64,000 bases of DNA. It comes from Micromonospora sp. NBC_00389 (lineage in GTDB: Bacteria > Actinomycetota > Actinomycetes > Mycobacteriales > Micromonosporaceae). The notes under the pieces were generated by a model. It did no database searches, had not been told where the DNA came from, and saw nothing but the letters and a program-made list of their open reading frames with translations. A program made the position numbers and the translations under genes. The stretch spans positions 1,054,001 through 1,118,000 of the forward strand of contig NZ_CP107947.1 of assembly GCF_036059255.1 (NCBI RefSeq). Reading direction: 5' to 3'. Of the stretch, positions 8,009 to 17,415 are shown piece by piece. The first letter of the stretch is position 1, and each line of letters starts with the position of its first letter.

Positions 8009-11000
8009 GTGTCCACCGTCGTCATCAAGCGCCCGCCCCGCCGGCCGGCACCGGAGATTCCGGCCGGCGAACTGCCGGTCGAGGCACCACCGGAGATCCC
8101 CGCGGTGACCGGCGGGCGCTGGCAGCAAATGCTCATGCTGCTGCCCATGCTCGGCGGCACGGTGGCGATGGCGATGATGTTCGGCCGGGGCGGCGGCGCC
8201 TACTCGTACGTGGTGGGCGGGATGTTCGGGCTCTCCTCGTTGGCGATGCTGGTGACCTTCTGGGGCAGCGCCTCGGGCACGCCGAAGAAGTCCGAGATGA
8301 TGGCCGCCCGCCGGGAGTACCTGCGCCACCTGGCCACGCTACGTCGACGGGTCCGGCAGACCGCCGGGCAGCAGCGGGCCGGGCTCTACTACCGACACCC
8401 GGACCCGGGCCGGTTGTGGTCGACGGTGGACAGCCACCGGGTCTGGGAGCGGCGCCCCGCCGACCCGGACTTCGCGGTGGTACGGGTCGCCGTCGGGCCG
8501 CAGACACTGGCCACCCCGCTCGTTCCTCCGGTCACCCGGCCGCTGGAGGAGCTGGAGCCGATGACCGCCGGCGCGTTGCGCCGCTTCCTGGACGCGTACT
8601 CCGTGGTGCCGGACCTGCCGGTGGCGCTGTCACTGCGCAGCTTCGCCCGGGTGCACGTGCGGACCGCCGGCCGCACCGGCGGTGGCACCGGCCCGACCAC
8701 CGGCGGGCCACCCACCGGCGACCCGGCGGCGCAGGCGCTGGTCCGGGCCGTGCTGACCCAGCTGGCCGTCTTCCACGCCCCCGACGAGCTGCTGGTCGCC
8801 ATCTGCGCCGGGCCGGAACGCCGGGCCGGCTGGGAGTGGGTGAAGTGGCTCCCACACGCCCACCATCCCGGACGCACCGACGCACTCGGCCCGGTACGTC
8901 TGGTCACCAGCTCCGCCGCCGAGCTGGAACGGCTGCTGGGCGACGTGCTGGCAAGCCGGTCCCGGTTCAGCCCGGCCGGCCCGGCCACCGACGGGCCGCA
9001 CGTGGTGGTGGTCCTCGACGGTGGCGACCTCACCGGTGCCACCGACCTGACCGGCGACGGCGGCATCGACGCGGTCACCGTCCTGGACCTGGACACTCCA
9101 CCGCCGCGCCTGCTCGACCGGTACGCGCTGCTGCTGGAGCTGCGCGGCCGGCGGCTGCACTCCTGGTCGGCCGAGGGGCATGCCGAGGTGGGCAGCGCCG
9201 ACCAGCTCGACCCCGCCGACGCCGAGGCGGTCGCCCGACGGTTGGCGCCGCTGCGGCTGGCCGGCGCGGCTCGCGGCCCGGACGCCCCGCTCCAGGCCGA
9301 GCTGGGCCTGCCCGAGCTGCTCGGCCTCGGTGACCCGGAGAGCTTCACCGCCGAGCAGGGTTGGGCGCCGCGCTCGGCGCGGGACCGGCTGCGGGTGCCG
9401 ATCGGGGTGGGCGCCGACGGTGGGGCCATCGAGCTGGACCTCAAGGAATCCGCCCAGGACGGGATGGGCCCGCACGGCCTGCTCATCGGGGCTACCGGCT
9501 CCGGCAAGTCCGAGCTGCTCCGCACGCTGGTGCTGGGGCTGGCCGCCACGCACAGCTCCGAGCAGCTCAACTTCGTACTGGTCGACTTCAAGGGCGGCGC
9601 CACCTTCGCCTCGTTCGACCGGCTGCCGCACACCGCCGCCGTGATCACCAACCTGGCCGACGCGCTGCCCCTGGTCGATCTGCGACGAGTTCTCCGAGCT
9701 GCTCTCCGCCAAGCCCGACTTCATCGACCTGTTCGTGCAGATCGGCCGGCTCGGCCGGTCCCTCGGCGTGCACCTGCTGCTGGCCAGCCAGCGCCTGGAG
9801 GAGGGGCGGCTACGGGGGCTGGACACCCACCTGTCGTACCGGATCGGGCTACGCACCTTCTCCGCGTTGGAGTCGCGCACCGTGCTCGGGGTGCCGGACG
9901 CGCACGAGCTGCCCCGCTCACCGGGCCACGGCTACCTGCGCGCCGGCACCGACCCGCTGGCCCGGTTCAAGGCCGCGTACGTCTCCGGGGCGATCCACCG
10001 CCGCGCCGCGGCGGCCGGTGTGACCGCCGGCGGCGGCGCCCGCCTGCTCACCTTCACCACCCACGTCGTGCCGGTGCCCGAGCCGGCCACGCCGGCCCTG
10101 CCCGTCGTGGCCGAGGAGGACGGCGGCCGGGAGACCCTGCTCGACCTGCTGGTCGACCGGCTCGTCGGGCAGGGGCCGCCCGCGCATCAGGTCTGGCTCC
10201 CGCCGCTCGGCCAGCCGCCCGCACTGGACGAGCTGCTCGGCCCGGTCGAGGTCGACCCGGCGCGCGGGCTCACCGTGGGCAACCCCGAGCTGCACGGCGC
10301 GCTCGGGGTGCCGGTGGCCGTGGTGGACAAGCCGCTGGAGCAGCGCCGCGACCTGCTCTGGCTGGCGCTGGACGGCGCGGCCGGGCACGTGGCGGTGGTG
10401 GGTGCGCCGCAGAGCGGCAAGTCCACCGCGCTGCGCACGCTGATCTGCGCGCTGGCGCTCACCCACACCCCGGCCGAGGTGCAGGTCTACTGCCTCGACT
10501 TCGGCGGCGGCGGCTTGGCCGCGCTGCGCGACCTGCCGCACGTGGGTGGGGTGACCGGCCGTGCCGACCCGACCGCTGTGCGGCGCACCGTCGGCGAGAT
10601 GACCACCCTGCTGGCCGAGCGGGAACGCCGCTTCAACGAGCTGGGCGTGGAGTCGATGGCCGCGTACCGGCAGCGCCGGGCCGCAGCGGGGACGGCCAAC
10701 CGGCCGGGCGCCGACCCGTTCGGCGACGTGTTCCTGGTGATCGACGGCTGGAGCACCGTCCGCGGTGAGTACGACGACCTGGAGCCGCTGGTCACCGACC
10801 TGGCCACCCGGGGCCTCGTACGGGCTGCACGTGGTCGCCACGGCGCTGCGCTGGCTGGACTTCCGCCCGGCGATCCGGGATCTGTTCGGTTCCCGGCTGG
10901 AGCTACGCCTCGGCGACCCCGCCGACTCGCTGGTGGCCCGGCGGGCGGCCGCGAACGTGCCGGAGCGCTCCGGTCGGGGGGTGACCGCGGAGAGCCTGCA

Positions 11001-11853
11001 CTTCCTCACCGCACTGCCTCAGCTCGCCGCCGCCAGCGGTGACACCGCCGACCTGGTCAAACGGGTCGCCGGCAGTTGGCCAGGTCCACCGGCGCCCCGG
11101 GTCCGGCTGCTACCGCCGGTGCTGCCGTACGCCGACCTGGACCTCGCCGCGACGACCGGGCTGCGGCTGCCGATCGGGATCGCCGAGGCGGACCTGCGCC
11201 CGGTGGTGCTCGACTTCGCCACCGAGTCACATTTCGTGGTCTTCGGGGACGCGGAGTGCGGCAAGTCGTCGTTCCTGCGCGCGCTGGCCACCTCGATCAT
11301 CACCCGGTTCACCCCGGAGCAGGCCCGGGTGATCCTGGTCGACTACCGACGCAGCCTGCTCGGCGCCATCGAGACGCCGCACCTGATCGGTTACGGCACC
11401 GCCGCGGCGCACACCGCCGACCTGGTCGAGTCGGCCGCCGGCTACCTGGAGCGGCGTGCCCCCGGGCCGGAGGTCACACCGCAGCAGCTGCGCGACCAGT
11501 CCTGGTGGTCCGGACCGGAGCTGTTCGTGCTGGTGGACGACTACGACCTGGTGGCGGCCGGGCCTGCGAACCCGTTGCGGGCACTGGAGGAGCACCTGCC
11601 GCACGCCCGCGACGTCGGGCTGCACCTGGTGCTTGCCCGCCGCTCCGGCGGAGCGGGCCGGGCCCAGTACGAGCCGATCGTGCAGCGGCTGCGGGAGCTT
11701 TCCACCGCCGGTCTGGTGATGGCGGGCAGCCCCGAGGAGGGCGCACTTGTCGGGCCGGTCCGGCCCGGGCCGCTGCCACCTGGTCGTGGTCGGTTGGTCA
11801 CCCGGCGGGAGGGCGTACGCCTCGTCCAGCTCGCCCAGCTGCCGCCGCCGTGA
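8009..11853 (+). pseudogene. eccC: Type VII secretion ATPase EccC, disrupted by an internal deletion and a second frameshift
   Basis: EccC is the FtsK/SpoIIIE-type motor of type VII secretion, with two N-terminal membrane segments and three ATPase domains. Here it is split over three frames. Segment 1 (8009 to about 9677) has the start SVVIK-like N-terminus, two TM segments and first Walker A GATGSGKS, and stops making sense after NLADALPLVD. Segment 2 (about 9678-10815) resumes at ICDEFSELL, the first Walker B, and carries the second Walker A (GAPQSGKS). Segment 3 (about 10816-11853) carries the degenerate third site (GDAECGKS) and ends LAQLPPP. About 48 residues between NLADALPLVD and CDEF are missing relative to known EccC, with a length change of 2 modulo 3. 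The second junction fits loss of 2 nt from a CTCT run in GGCCTC-TACGGG context. GTG 8009 follows AGGAGG. Either a real pseudogene or assembly errors. Confidence 0.85.
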
Positions 11854-11911
11854 CCCTTGTCTTAGCGGTTCCTCCCGTGACAGGTGGGGAAACCGGTAAT
11901 CTCCGATCGTC

Positions 11912-11929
11912 ATGGTTTCGTCGGGATGA
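11912..11929 (+). promoter_or_regulatory. Five-codon upstream ORF abutting mycP
   Basis: ATG at 11912 opens a five-codon frame (MVSSG) whose TGA stop at 11927-11929 is followed immediately by the ATG of mycP at 11930. TAATCT lies 9 nt before the first ATG, so the mRNA may begin near this mini-ORF and mycP may be translated by reinitiation. Confidence 0.35.
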
Positions 11930-13270
11930 ATGGCTGAGGATGTGACTGGGGTTCGGCACAGCTGTCCGGCAGCGGCCCGACGGGCGACCGGCCGGGTGCT
12001 GCTCGGTGTGGCGGCAGCGCTTGCCGTCGTGGCCCCGGCCGCAGCCGCCGTGCCCGCCGCCGTGCCCACCGCAGGCGGCCAGCTCGCTGGCGCGTCGGTG
12101 GCGTTCGCCCCCGGTGACAGCGTGGCCCGCAGTGACCAGGTCCGCGACGAGCAGTGGCAGCTCGACGAGCTGCGCGCCGAGACGGCGTGGCGCAGCTCGA
12201 CCGGGCGTGGCGTGACCGTCGCGGTGGTCGACTCCGGAGTGGACGCCAGCCATCCCGACCTGACCGGCCAGGTGCTGCCCGGTCTCGACCTGGTGGGCCC
12301 CGCTGGCGGCGCCGGTCCGGATCCGGTAGGCCACGGCACGACCGTCGCCGGCCTGATCGCCGGGCGGAAAGACGACAAGCGGGGTGTGGTCGGCCTGGCG
12401 CCGGACGCCCGGATCCTGCCGGTACGGGTGCTCGACGACGAAAACCGCTACGACGACGCGCTCATCGTGGCCAAGGGAGTGCGCTGGGCGGTCGACAACG
12501 GCGCCCGCGTGATCAACCTGTCGTTGGGCGGCAGCGGCGACAGCCCGGCCCTGGCCGCGGCGCTGGACTACGCGTTCGCCCGGGACGTGGTGGTGGTCGC
12601 CTGCACCGGCAACCTGGCCACCTCCAGCAACTCCAAGGTCTGGTACCCAGCCCGCGAGCCGGGCGTGATCGCGGTAGCCGGCCTGGAACGTAGCAGCGAC
12701 AATCTCTGGTCCGGGTCGATCACCGGCCGGGCGACGGTGCTCACCGCCCCCGCCACCGGGTTGGTCGGCGCCAAACCAACCGACGGGTACTGGCGGGTAC
12801 AGGGCACCAGCTTCGCGGCGCCGCTGGTGACCGCCACCGCCGCGTTGGTCCGGTCCCGCTACCCCCGGATGCCCGCCGGCGAGGTGGTCAACCGGTTGCT
12901 GGCCACCGCACGTGACCTCGGCCCGACCGGCCGGGACGACCGCTTCGGGTACGGGGTGGTGGATCCGGTGGCCGCGCTGACCGCGCAGGTGCCGCCGGTG
13001 ACCGCCAACCCGTTGGACGACCTGACGTCGCCGGGCGTGGTCGGCTTCGGCCCCGCCCCCGGTTCCGCTGACGACGACCCGGTGACCGGCGCCGGCAGCG
13101 ACCCGCTCGGCCTCACCGCACCCCGGCAGCAGACCCGGTGGACGGCCCGGCCGGCGGGCGCGCAGGACGACTCGGCGCCGGAGCAGCTGTGGACCGGAGC
13201 CGCGCTCTTCGTCGCCCTGGTCACCGGAGCGGCGTTGATGGTGCGGCAGTTCCGCCGGCGCGCCCGCTGA
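11930..13270 (+). CDS. mycP: Mycosin, type VII secretion-associated subtilisin-like serine protease
   Basis: Membrane-anchored S8 protease of ESX-type systems, stabilising the secretion complex and cutting substrates. The 446-residue protein has an N-terminal hydrophobic signal (about 21-45), catalytic Asp101 in VVDSGVD, His135 in GHGTTVAGL and Ser294 in GTSFAAP, with the oxyanion Asn in CTGN near 228. A proline/aspartate-rich linker follows, then a C-terminal membrane segment (about 422-440) and a basic RQFRRRAR tail. All catalytic residues are intact, unlike the neighbouring eccC. The start at 11930 is taken because it directly follows the mini-ORF stop; GTG at 11942 is an alternative. Confidence 0.9.
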   Translation: MAEDVTGVRHSCPAAARRATGRVLLGVAAALAVVAPAAAAVPAAVPTAGGQLAGASVAFAPGDSVARSDQVRDEQWQLDELRAETAWRSSTGRGVTVAVVDSGVDASHPDLTGQVLPGLDLVGPAGGAGPDPVGHGTTVAGLIAGRKDDKRGVVGLAPDARILPVRVLDDENRYDDALIVAKGVRWAVDNGARVINLSLGGSGDSPALAAALDYAFARDVVVVACTGNLATSSNSKVWYPAREPGVIAVAGLERSSDNLWSGSITGRATVLTAPATGLVGAKPTDGYWRVQGTSFAAPLVTATAALVRSRYPRMPAGEVVNRLLATARDLGPTGRDDRFGYGVVDPVAALTAQVPPVTANPLDDLTSPGVVGFGPAPGSADDDPVTGAGSDPLGLTAPRQQTRWTARPAGAQDDSAPEQLWTGAALFVALVTGAALMVRQFRRRAR

Positions 13271-13292
13271 TCCGGTCGGTGCGGCAGGCCTG

Positions 13293-13311
13293 ACCCCACC
13301 GTCGGTGGGGT
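13293..13311 (+). terminator. Stem-loop after mycP, overlapping the next promoter
   Basis: ACCCCACC (13293-13300) and GGTGGGGT (13304-13311) form an 8-bp stem with a 3-nt loop, 23 nt past the mycP stop. It runs directly into TAGAAC (13311-13316), a -10-like sequence 7 nt before the next gene's ATG. It may therefore end mycP transcription and also influence the PAP2 promoter. Confidence 0.45.
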
Positions 13312-13323
13312 AGAACCGTCGGC

Positions 13324-14115
13324 ATGAGCACGCCCGGCCCGCGCACCCTGGCCCCCGCCGACACCCCGTCCTGGCGGCAGCGCCGCCTCGACCCGGACCA
13401 TTCGCTGGGCCTGCGGCTGACCCTGGCCGCCATGGCGGCGTTCCTGGTGCTCGTGCCGTTCGCGCTGCTCGCCCTGCTGGTGCTCGGGGCCTGGCCGCCG
13501 CTGCGCCGACTGGACACGACGGTCACCGACGCGCTGCACGGCTATGCGCTCGACCATTCAGCCTGGGTCACGCTGATGCGGGGCTGGACCGAGGTCTTCG
13601 GGCCGATGCCGCTGCGGGCCGTCGCCCTGCTCGTGGTGATCTGGCTGCTGCGCCGGGGAGCCCGCCGGCTGGCCCTCTGGGTGACCACCACGATGGTGGT
13701 GGGCGGGTTGATGGGCCCGCTGCTCAAGCTGCTCGTCGGCCGGGACCGGCCGGAGCTGCTGGACCCGGTCGCGCGGGCCGCCGGCTACTCGTTCCCCTCC
13801 GGGCACGCGCTGAACGCCACCCTGGCCGCCGGGGTGCTGCTGCTGGTGTTCCTGCCGTACGCGGGGCGCGGGGCGTGGCGGGTCGGGCTCTGGATCGCCG
13901 CGGTGCTGCTGACCGTGGTGACCGGGCTGAGCCGGGTGGCACTCGGCGTGCACTTCGCCAGCGACGTGTTCGGCGGTTGGCTGCTCGGTGCGGCGGTGGT
14001 CGCGGCGACCACGGCCGCGTTCACCAGTTGGCGGGCGCACACCGGGCTGCGTCCCGTCCGGCCGACCCGCGACGGCGTCGCGCCGGAGGTGGAACGGCAC
14101 CCCGGAGAGGCCTGA
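13324..14115 (+). CDS. PAP2-family membrane phosphatase
   Basis: Integral membrane phosphatase of 263 residues. The three-part PAP2 motif is complete: KLLVGRDRP (residues about 138-146), PSGH (about 159-162) and SRVALGVHFASD (about 203-214), giving the catalytic histidines of an acid-phosphatase-like active site facing outward. About six hydrophobic segments flank these. The substrate is probably a lipid phosphate such as phosphatidylglycerol phosphate or undecaprenyl pyrophosphate. The next gene encodes a second PAP2 protein in the same direction, 37 nt downstream. The start is supported by a TAGAAC element 7 nt upstream. Confidence 0.85.
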   Translation: MSTPGPRTLAPADTPSWRQRRLDPDHSLGLRLTLAAMAAFLVLVPFALLALLVLGAWPPLRRLDTTVTDALHGYALDHSAWVTLMRGWTEVFGPMPLRAVALLVVIWLLRRGARRLALWVTTTMVVGGLMGPLLKLLVGRDRPELLDPVARAAGYSFPSGHALNATLAAGVLLLVFLPYAGRGAWRVGLWIAAVLLTVVTGLSRVALGVHFASDVFGGWLLGAAVVAATTAAFTSWRAHTGLRPVRPTRDGVAPEVERHPGEA

Positions 14116-14152
14116 GGCGTGGCGACCACGGCGACAGGGTATTGGGCGGCCC

Positions 14153-14860
14153 ATGTCCGAGACCGTGGTCCAGATCGCCCGGCGGGTGCTGCTGCCGGTG
14201 TCCCTCCTGCTCGGCGTCATGGTGTTGCTCGGGGTGCTGGTCACCCGGGTGTTCGCCCACACCTGGCCGTTGTCCGTGGAGGACGCGGTCAACCGGGAAC
14301 TCGCCGCCGAGCGCACCGGCGGCTGGAACGACGTGTCGCTGGTGTTCAGCACACTGGCCAGCACCCAGATGATCGTCGTGGTCACCGTGCTGGTGGCGCT
14401 GGGGCTGCGGCTCTGGTTGGGCCGCTGGCGGGAGCCGCTGTTCCTGTGCGCGGCGGTGACCGCCCAGGCGCTGGTGTTCCTGCTGACCACGCTGGCGATC
14501 GACCGGCACCGCCCGGCGGTGGAGCACATGGACGTCTCACCGCCCACGTCCAGCTTCCCGTCCGGGCACACCTCGGCGGCGGTGGCGCTCTACGTCGGCA
14601 TCGCCGTGCTGCTGGCGCTGCGGGCGCGGAGCACCGGCGCGAAGGTGGCCTGGTGGACGCTGTTGCTGGTGGTGCCGCTCGGCGTGGCGATGACCCGGAT
14701 GTACCGGGGAATGCACCACCCGAGCGATGTGGTGGCGTCCTTCCTCAACGGTGGCACCTGCGTCGCGATCATGGCTCGCGCGGTGCTGGACCGGGGAGTG
14801 CGGTGGGGGCGGGCGAAGCTACCGGCCGCGGGCCGACCCGCCACGCCAGCCCGGAGCTGA
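14153..14860 (+). CDS. PAP2-family membrane phosphatase (second copy)
   Basis: Second PAP2-type protein, 235 residues. The motif core is present: AIDRHRPA near residues 117-124 (first motif, with K-x6-RP reduced), FPSGHTS near 137-143, and TRMYRGMHHPSDV near 181-193 with the catalytic HHPSD. About five hydrophobic segments. It is not a close duplicate of the upstream PAP2 gene, so the pair may handle different lipid phosphates. The ATG at 14153 has no convincing ribosome binding site; a longer start is possible but would overlap the upstream gene. It converges on marP with 12 nt between stops. Confidence 0.8.
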   Translation: MSETVVQIARRVLLPVSLLLGVMVLLGVLVTRVFAHTWPLSVEDAVNRELAAERTGGWNDVSLVFSTLASTQMIVVVTVLVALGLRLWLGRWREPLFLCAAVTAQALVFLLTTLAIDRHRPAVEHMDVSPPTSSFPSGHTSAAVALYVGIAVLLALRARSTGAKVAWWTLLLVVPLGVAMTRMYRGMHHPSDVVASFLNGGTCVAIMARAVLDRGVRWGRAKLPAAGRPATPARS

Positions 14861-14872
14861 CCCGCGCGGCGG

Positions 14873-16051
14873 TCAGGTGCACTCGCCGGTGCCGACGCCC
14901 CGGGTGCGTTCGGCGCCGGCGAGCGCCACCGGGCGGGCCTCGGCCGCGGTCACCGCGAAGCCGGTGTTCGGGTCGTCGGCCGCCGCCGCGAAGATGACGC
15001 CAAGCACCAGGCCGTTGGCGGACACCAGCGGTCCGCCGGAGTTGCCGCTGCGGACCAGCGCCCGGATCGTGTAGATCTCTCGGCTGACGTCGCCGGAGGA
15101 GTAGATGTCCGGTCCCTTGATCCGGTCGACGTCGCGGATCCGCGCCGACTGTGCGTTGTACGGGCCGTCGAGCGGGAAGCCCAGCACGATGGCGTCGGAG
15201 CCGCTGCCCGCGTTGCCGGCGGCGAACCGCAGCGACGGGCCGGGCATCCCGGGCACGTGCAGCACGGCCAGGTCGCGCTCCGGGTCGTAGACCACCACCT
15301 GACCGTCGTACCGATCGCCGCCGAGCTCGACCGCCACCGAGCGGGTGCCGGCGACCACGTGCGCGTTGGTCATCACCCGGTCGTCGGCGTACACGAAACC
15401 GGAGCCCTCGATCCGGCGCGAGCAACTGGGGGCGGAGCCGAGCACCTTGACCACCGACCGCTGGCCGTTGACCACCACCTGGGAGCCGGCCAGCGCCGGG
15501 TCGGGCGGTTCGACCTGCCGGGCCCGGGTGGGTGCGAGGTCGCCGAAGACGTCCGGGAAGCCGTTGGTGTCGACGGTTTCCCGCAGTGCGGTGGAGAGCT
15601 GCTGGGCCTGGTCCGGTAGGACCCGGTCCACCACTGTGATCAGCGCGCTGTTGCGTACCGAGGCGGCCAGCCAGGGCAGCGAGGACGACCCGAGCGGCAC
15701 GGCGACCAGCCAGGCGACCAGCAGCACCGCGAAGAGCGAGACGAACGCCCCGCCGACGTCGTCGACCCGCCTGCCCACCTCACTGGTGATCGTCTTGCGT
15801 AGGTGCGAGCCGACCCAGCCGGCCAGCGCCTGACCGACCACGGCCAGCCCGAAGACCACGACCAGTGAGATCAGCACCCGGGTGCCGCTGTCCACGAACT
15901 GTCGGGCGAGCAGCGGCCCGAGCTGGAGGCCCAGCAACGCGCCCAGGAAGAAGCCGGAGAACGACAGGATTCCGATGACGAAGCCCTGGCGGTATCCGCT
16001 GATCGCGAACACGAGCATGAGCAGCAGCAGGACGAGATCCACGGCGGACAC
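14873..16051 (-). CDS. marP: MarP-type membrane serine protease (CvpA-like N-terminus)
   Basis: Periplasmic trypsin-like protease anchored by a CvpA-like membrane region; the M. tuberculosis homologue (Rv3671c) is needed for acid and oxidative stress resistance. Of 392 residues, about 1-125 form four membrane segments. The protease domain follows from about 195, with the triad H in TNAHVV, D in DPERDLAVL and S in SGNSGGPL. Two cysteines (around SAPSC and the C-terminal GECT) may form the stabilising disulfide of this family. It is last in the nth-tlpA-nudix-marP row, 63 nt after the nudix gene. TACGCT (16058-16063) ends 6 nt before its GTG start, so it probably also has its own leaderless promoter. 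Confidence 0.9.
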   Translation of the reverse strand: MSAVDLVLLLLMLVFAISGYRQGFVIGILSFSGFFLGALLGLQLGPLLARQFVDSGTRVLISLVVVFGLAVVGQALAGWVGSHLRKTITSEVGRRVDDVGGAFVSLFAVLLVAWLVAVPLGSSSLPWLAASVRNSALITVVDRVLPDQAQQLSTALRETVDTNGFPDVFGDLAPTRARQVEPPDPALAGSQVVVNGQRSVVKVLGSAPSCSRRIEGSGFVYADDRVMTNAHVVAGTRSVAVELGGDRYDGQVVVYDPERDLAVLHVPGMPGPSLRFAAGNAGSGSDAIVLGFPLDGPYNAQSARIRDVDRIKGPDIYSSGDVSREIYTIRALVRSGNSGGPLVSANGLVLGVIFAAAADDPNTGFAVTAAEARPVALAGAERTRGVGTGECT

Positions 16052-16114
16052 GGGTCAAGCGTACGGGCCGCACGCCCGGCAGATGACCATCGCTCGCTGA
16101 AGGTGACCGCGCGG

Positions 16115-16807
16115 TCAGCGCAGGGCGGTCTCGTCGACCTCGTCGGTGCCGGCTGACGGCGCGGGGGTCGCCCCGGTCGGCGGCAGCTCGACCACCCGGC
16201 TGCGCGGCCACGGGCGGGCCCACCCGCCCATCTCCAGCAGGGTGGCCAGCACCCCGGCGGTGAAGCCCCACACCAGCATGCCGCGCGCCGAGAACGCCGG
16301 CCCGATCCAGCCGCTGGGGTGGCGGACCCGCATCCGGTTGGCCGGGTCGACCAGCTCGCTGACCGGCAGCCGGGCCACGTGCGCCACCTCGGCGGGCTCC
16401 CGGGGGTGCACCGGGTGCGGGTCGTGCCACCAGGCCAGCACCGGGGTGACCACGAAGTCGCTGACCGGGATCCACAGCTTCGGCAACTCGGCCAGCACCG
16501 TCACGCTGGCCGGGTCGAGGCCGACCTCTTCGTTCGCCTCGCGCAGGGCGGTGGCGCGGACGTCGGCGTCCTCCGGGTCGGCCGCGCCTCCGGGGAAGGC
16601 CGGCTGGCCGGCGTGGTTGCGCAGGGTGGCGGCGCGTTGCAGGACCAGCACGTCGGGGCCGGCGCCGGGCTGCTCGCCGAGCAGCACCAGCACGGCGCTC
16701 TCCCGGCCTCCCTCGGCCGGGGTGGTCAGTCGGGTGAAGTCCTCGGCGCGGGCGGTGCCCAGCCGGGATAGCAGAGGCTCGATCCAGTCGGGCGGTCGGT
16801 GGGTCAC
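16115..16807 (-). CDS. NUDIX hydrolase (CoA pyrophosphatase type)
   Basis: Cytoplasmic NUDIX hydrolase of 230 residues. The Nudix box is clear: PAFPGGAADPEDADV followed by ATALREANEEVGL, with the metal-binding REANEE core. The preceding RNHAGQPAFPGG stretch resembles the CoA/acyl-CoA pyrophosphatase subgroup, suggesting cleavage of CoA derivatives (inference). GTG at 16807 overlaps the tlpA-like stop by GTGA, so translation is coupled. The gene is third in an operon order identical to M. tuberculosis Rv3674c-Rv3671c. Confidence 0.87.
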   Translation of the reverse strand: MTHRPPDWIEPLLSRLGTARAEDFTRLTTPAEGGRESAVLVLLGEQPGAGPDVLVLQRAATLRNHAGQPAFPGGAADPEDADVRATALREANEEVGLDPASVTVLAELPKLWIPVSDFVVTPVLAWWHDPHPVHPREPAEVAHVARLPVSELVDPANRMRVRHPSGWIGPAFSARGMLVWGFTAGVLATLLEMGGWARPWPRSRVVELPPTGATPAPSAGTDEVDETALR

Positions 16808-17415
16808 GCCGGCACCGTCAGACCGAGGTGTTGGTGGACCAGCTCGGCGAGCCGGGCATCGTCGAGCGCGCCGCTGGCGTCGACGTGGCGGATCCGCCCC
16901 TGCGCGTCGACGAAGAGGGTCAGCGGGATCGCGTTGCGCTTCAGCTCCCGTTGCAGCGCTTCGCCCTGGTCCACCAGGATCGGGAACCGGACGCCGAAGT
17001 CCTCCCCGATGGACTGGGCGCCGCCGCGGCTGTCCCGGCTGTTCACCCCGACCACCTGGAGCCGGCCGTCGGCCCGCTCGCTGAGCCGCTGGAAGGCGGG
17101 CAGCTCTTTGCGGCACGGCGGGCACCAGGAGGCCCACACGTTGATCACCGCCGGCCCGGCCACGTCCCGCAGAGCGACCGGTGCGCCGCCGGTGAAGCAG
17201 GCCAGGGTCAGCTCCGGCAGTGCCTCCCCGCCCGAGGCGGGTGCTGCCGCGTCCGCGGCGGACGTGGGTGCTGTGCTCAGCTCGGCGCAGTCGTCGAATG
17301 GCGACGGGCGCTCAGCGGCCGCCGGCCGGGGTGCGGGGTCGTCGGCCGTGCCGTCGGTGCAACCGGCGACGACCAGCAGCAGCGGCAGGAGCAGCAGAGT
17401 GAGGCGCCGGTTCAC
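16804..17415 (-). CDS. TlpA-type thioredoxin-fold lipoprotein
   Basis: Membrane-anchored extracytoplasmic thiol-disulfide oxidoreductase of 203 residues. Residues 1-18 are a lipoprotein signal ending in the lipobox VAGC (Cys19). The redox motif WCPPC lies near residues 97-101 in [19 protein letters not shown], followed by the typical cis-proline region [17 protein letters not shown]. It probably reduces or isomerises disulfides in exported proteins; the adjacent MarP has candidate disulfide cysteines. GTG at 17415 overlaps the nth stop by GTGA, and its own stop overlaps the nudix start, showing tight coupling. Confidence 0.9.
   Translation of the reverse strand: MNRRLTLLLLPLLLVVAGCTDGTADDPAPRPAAAERPSPFDDCAELSTAPTSAADAAAPASGGEALPELTLACFTGGAPVALRDVAGPAVINVWASWCPPCRKELPAFQRLSERADGRLQVVGVNSRDSRGGAQSIGEDFGVRFPILVDQGEALQRELKRNAIPLTLFVDAQGRIRHVDASGALDDARLAELVHQHLGLTVPA

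Noticed and set aside
9678..10815. Programmed frameshifting in eccC
   Set aside because: A block of about 48 conserved residues is missing at the first shift and no slippery heptamer with downstream structure is evident; deletion or sequencing error explains it better.
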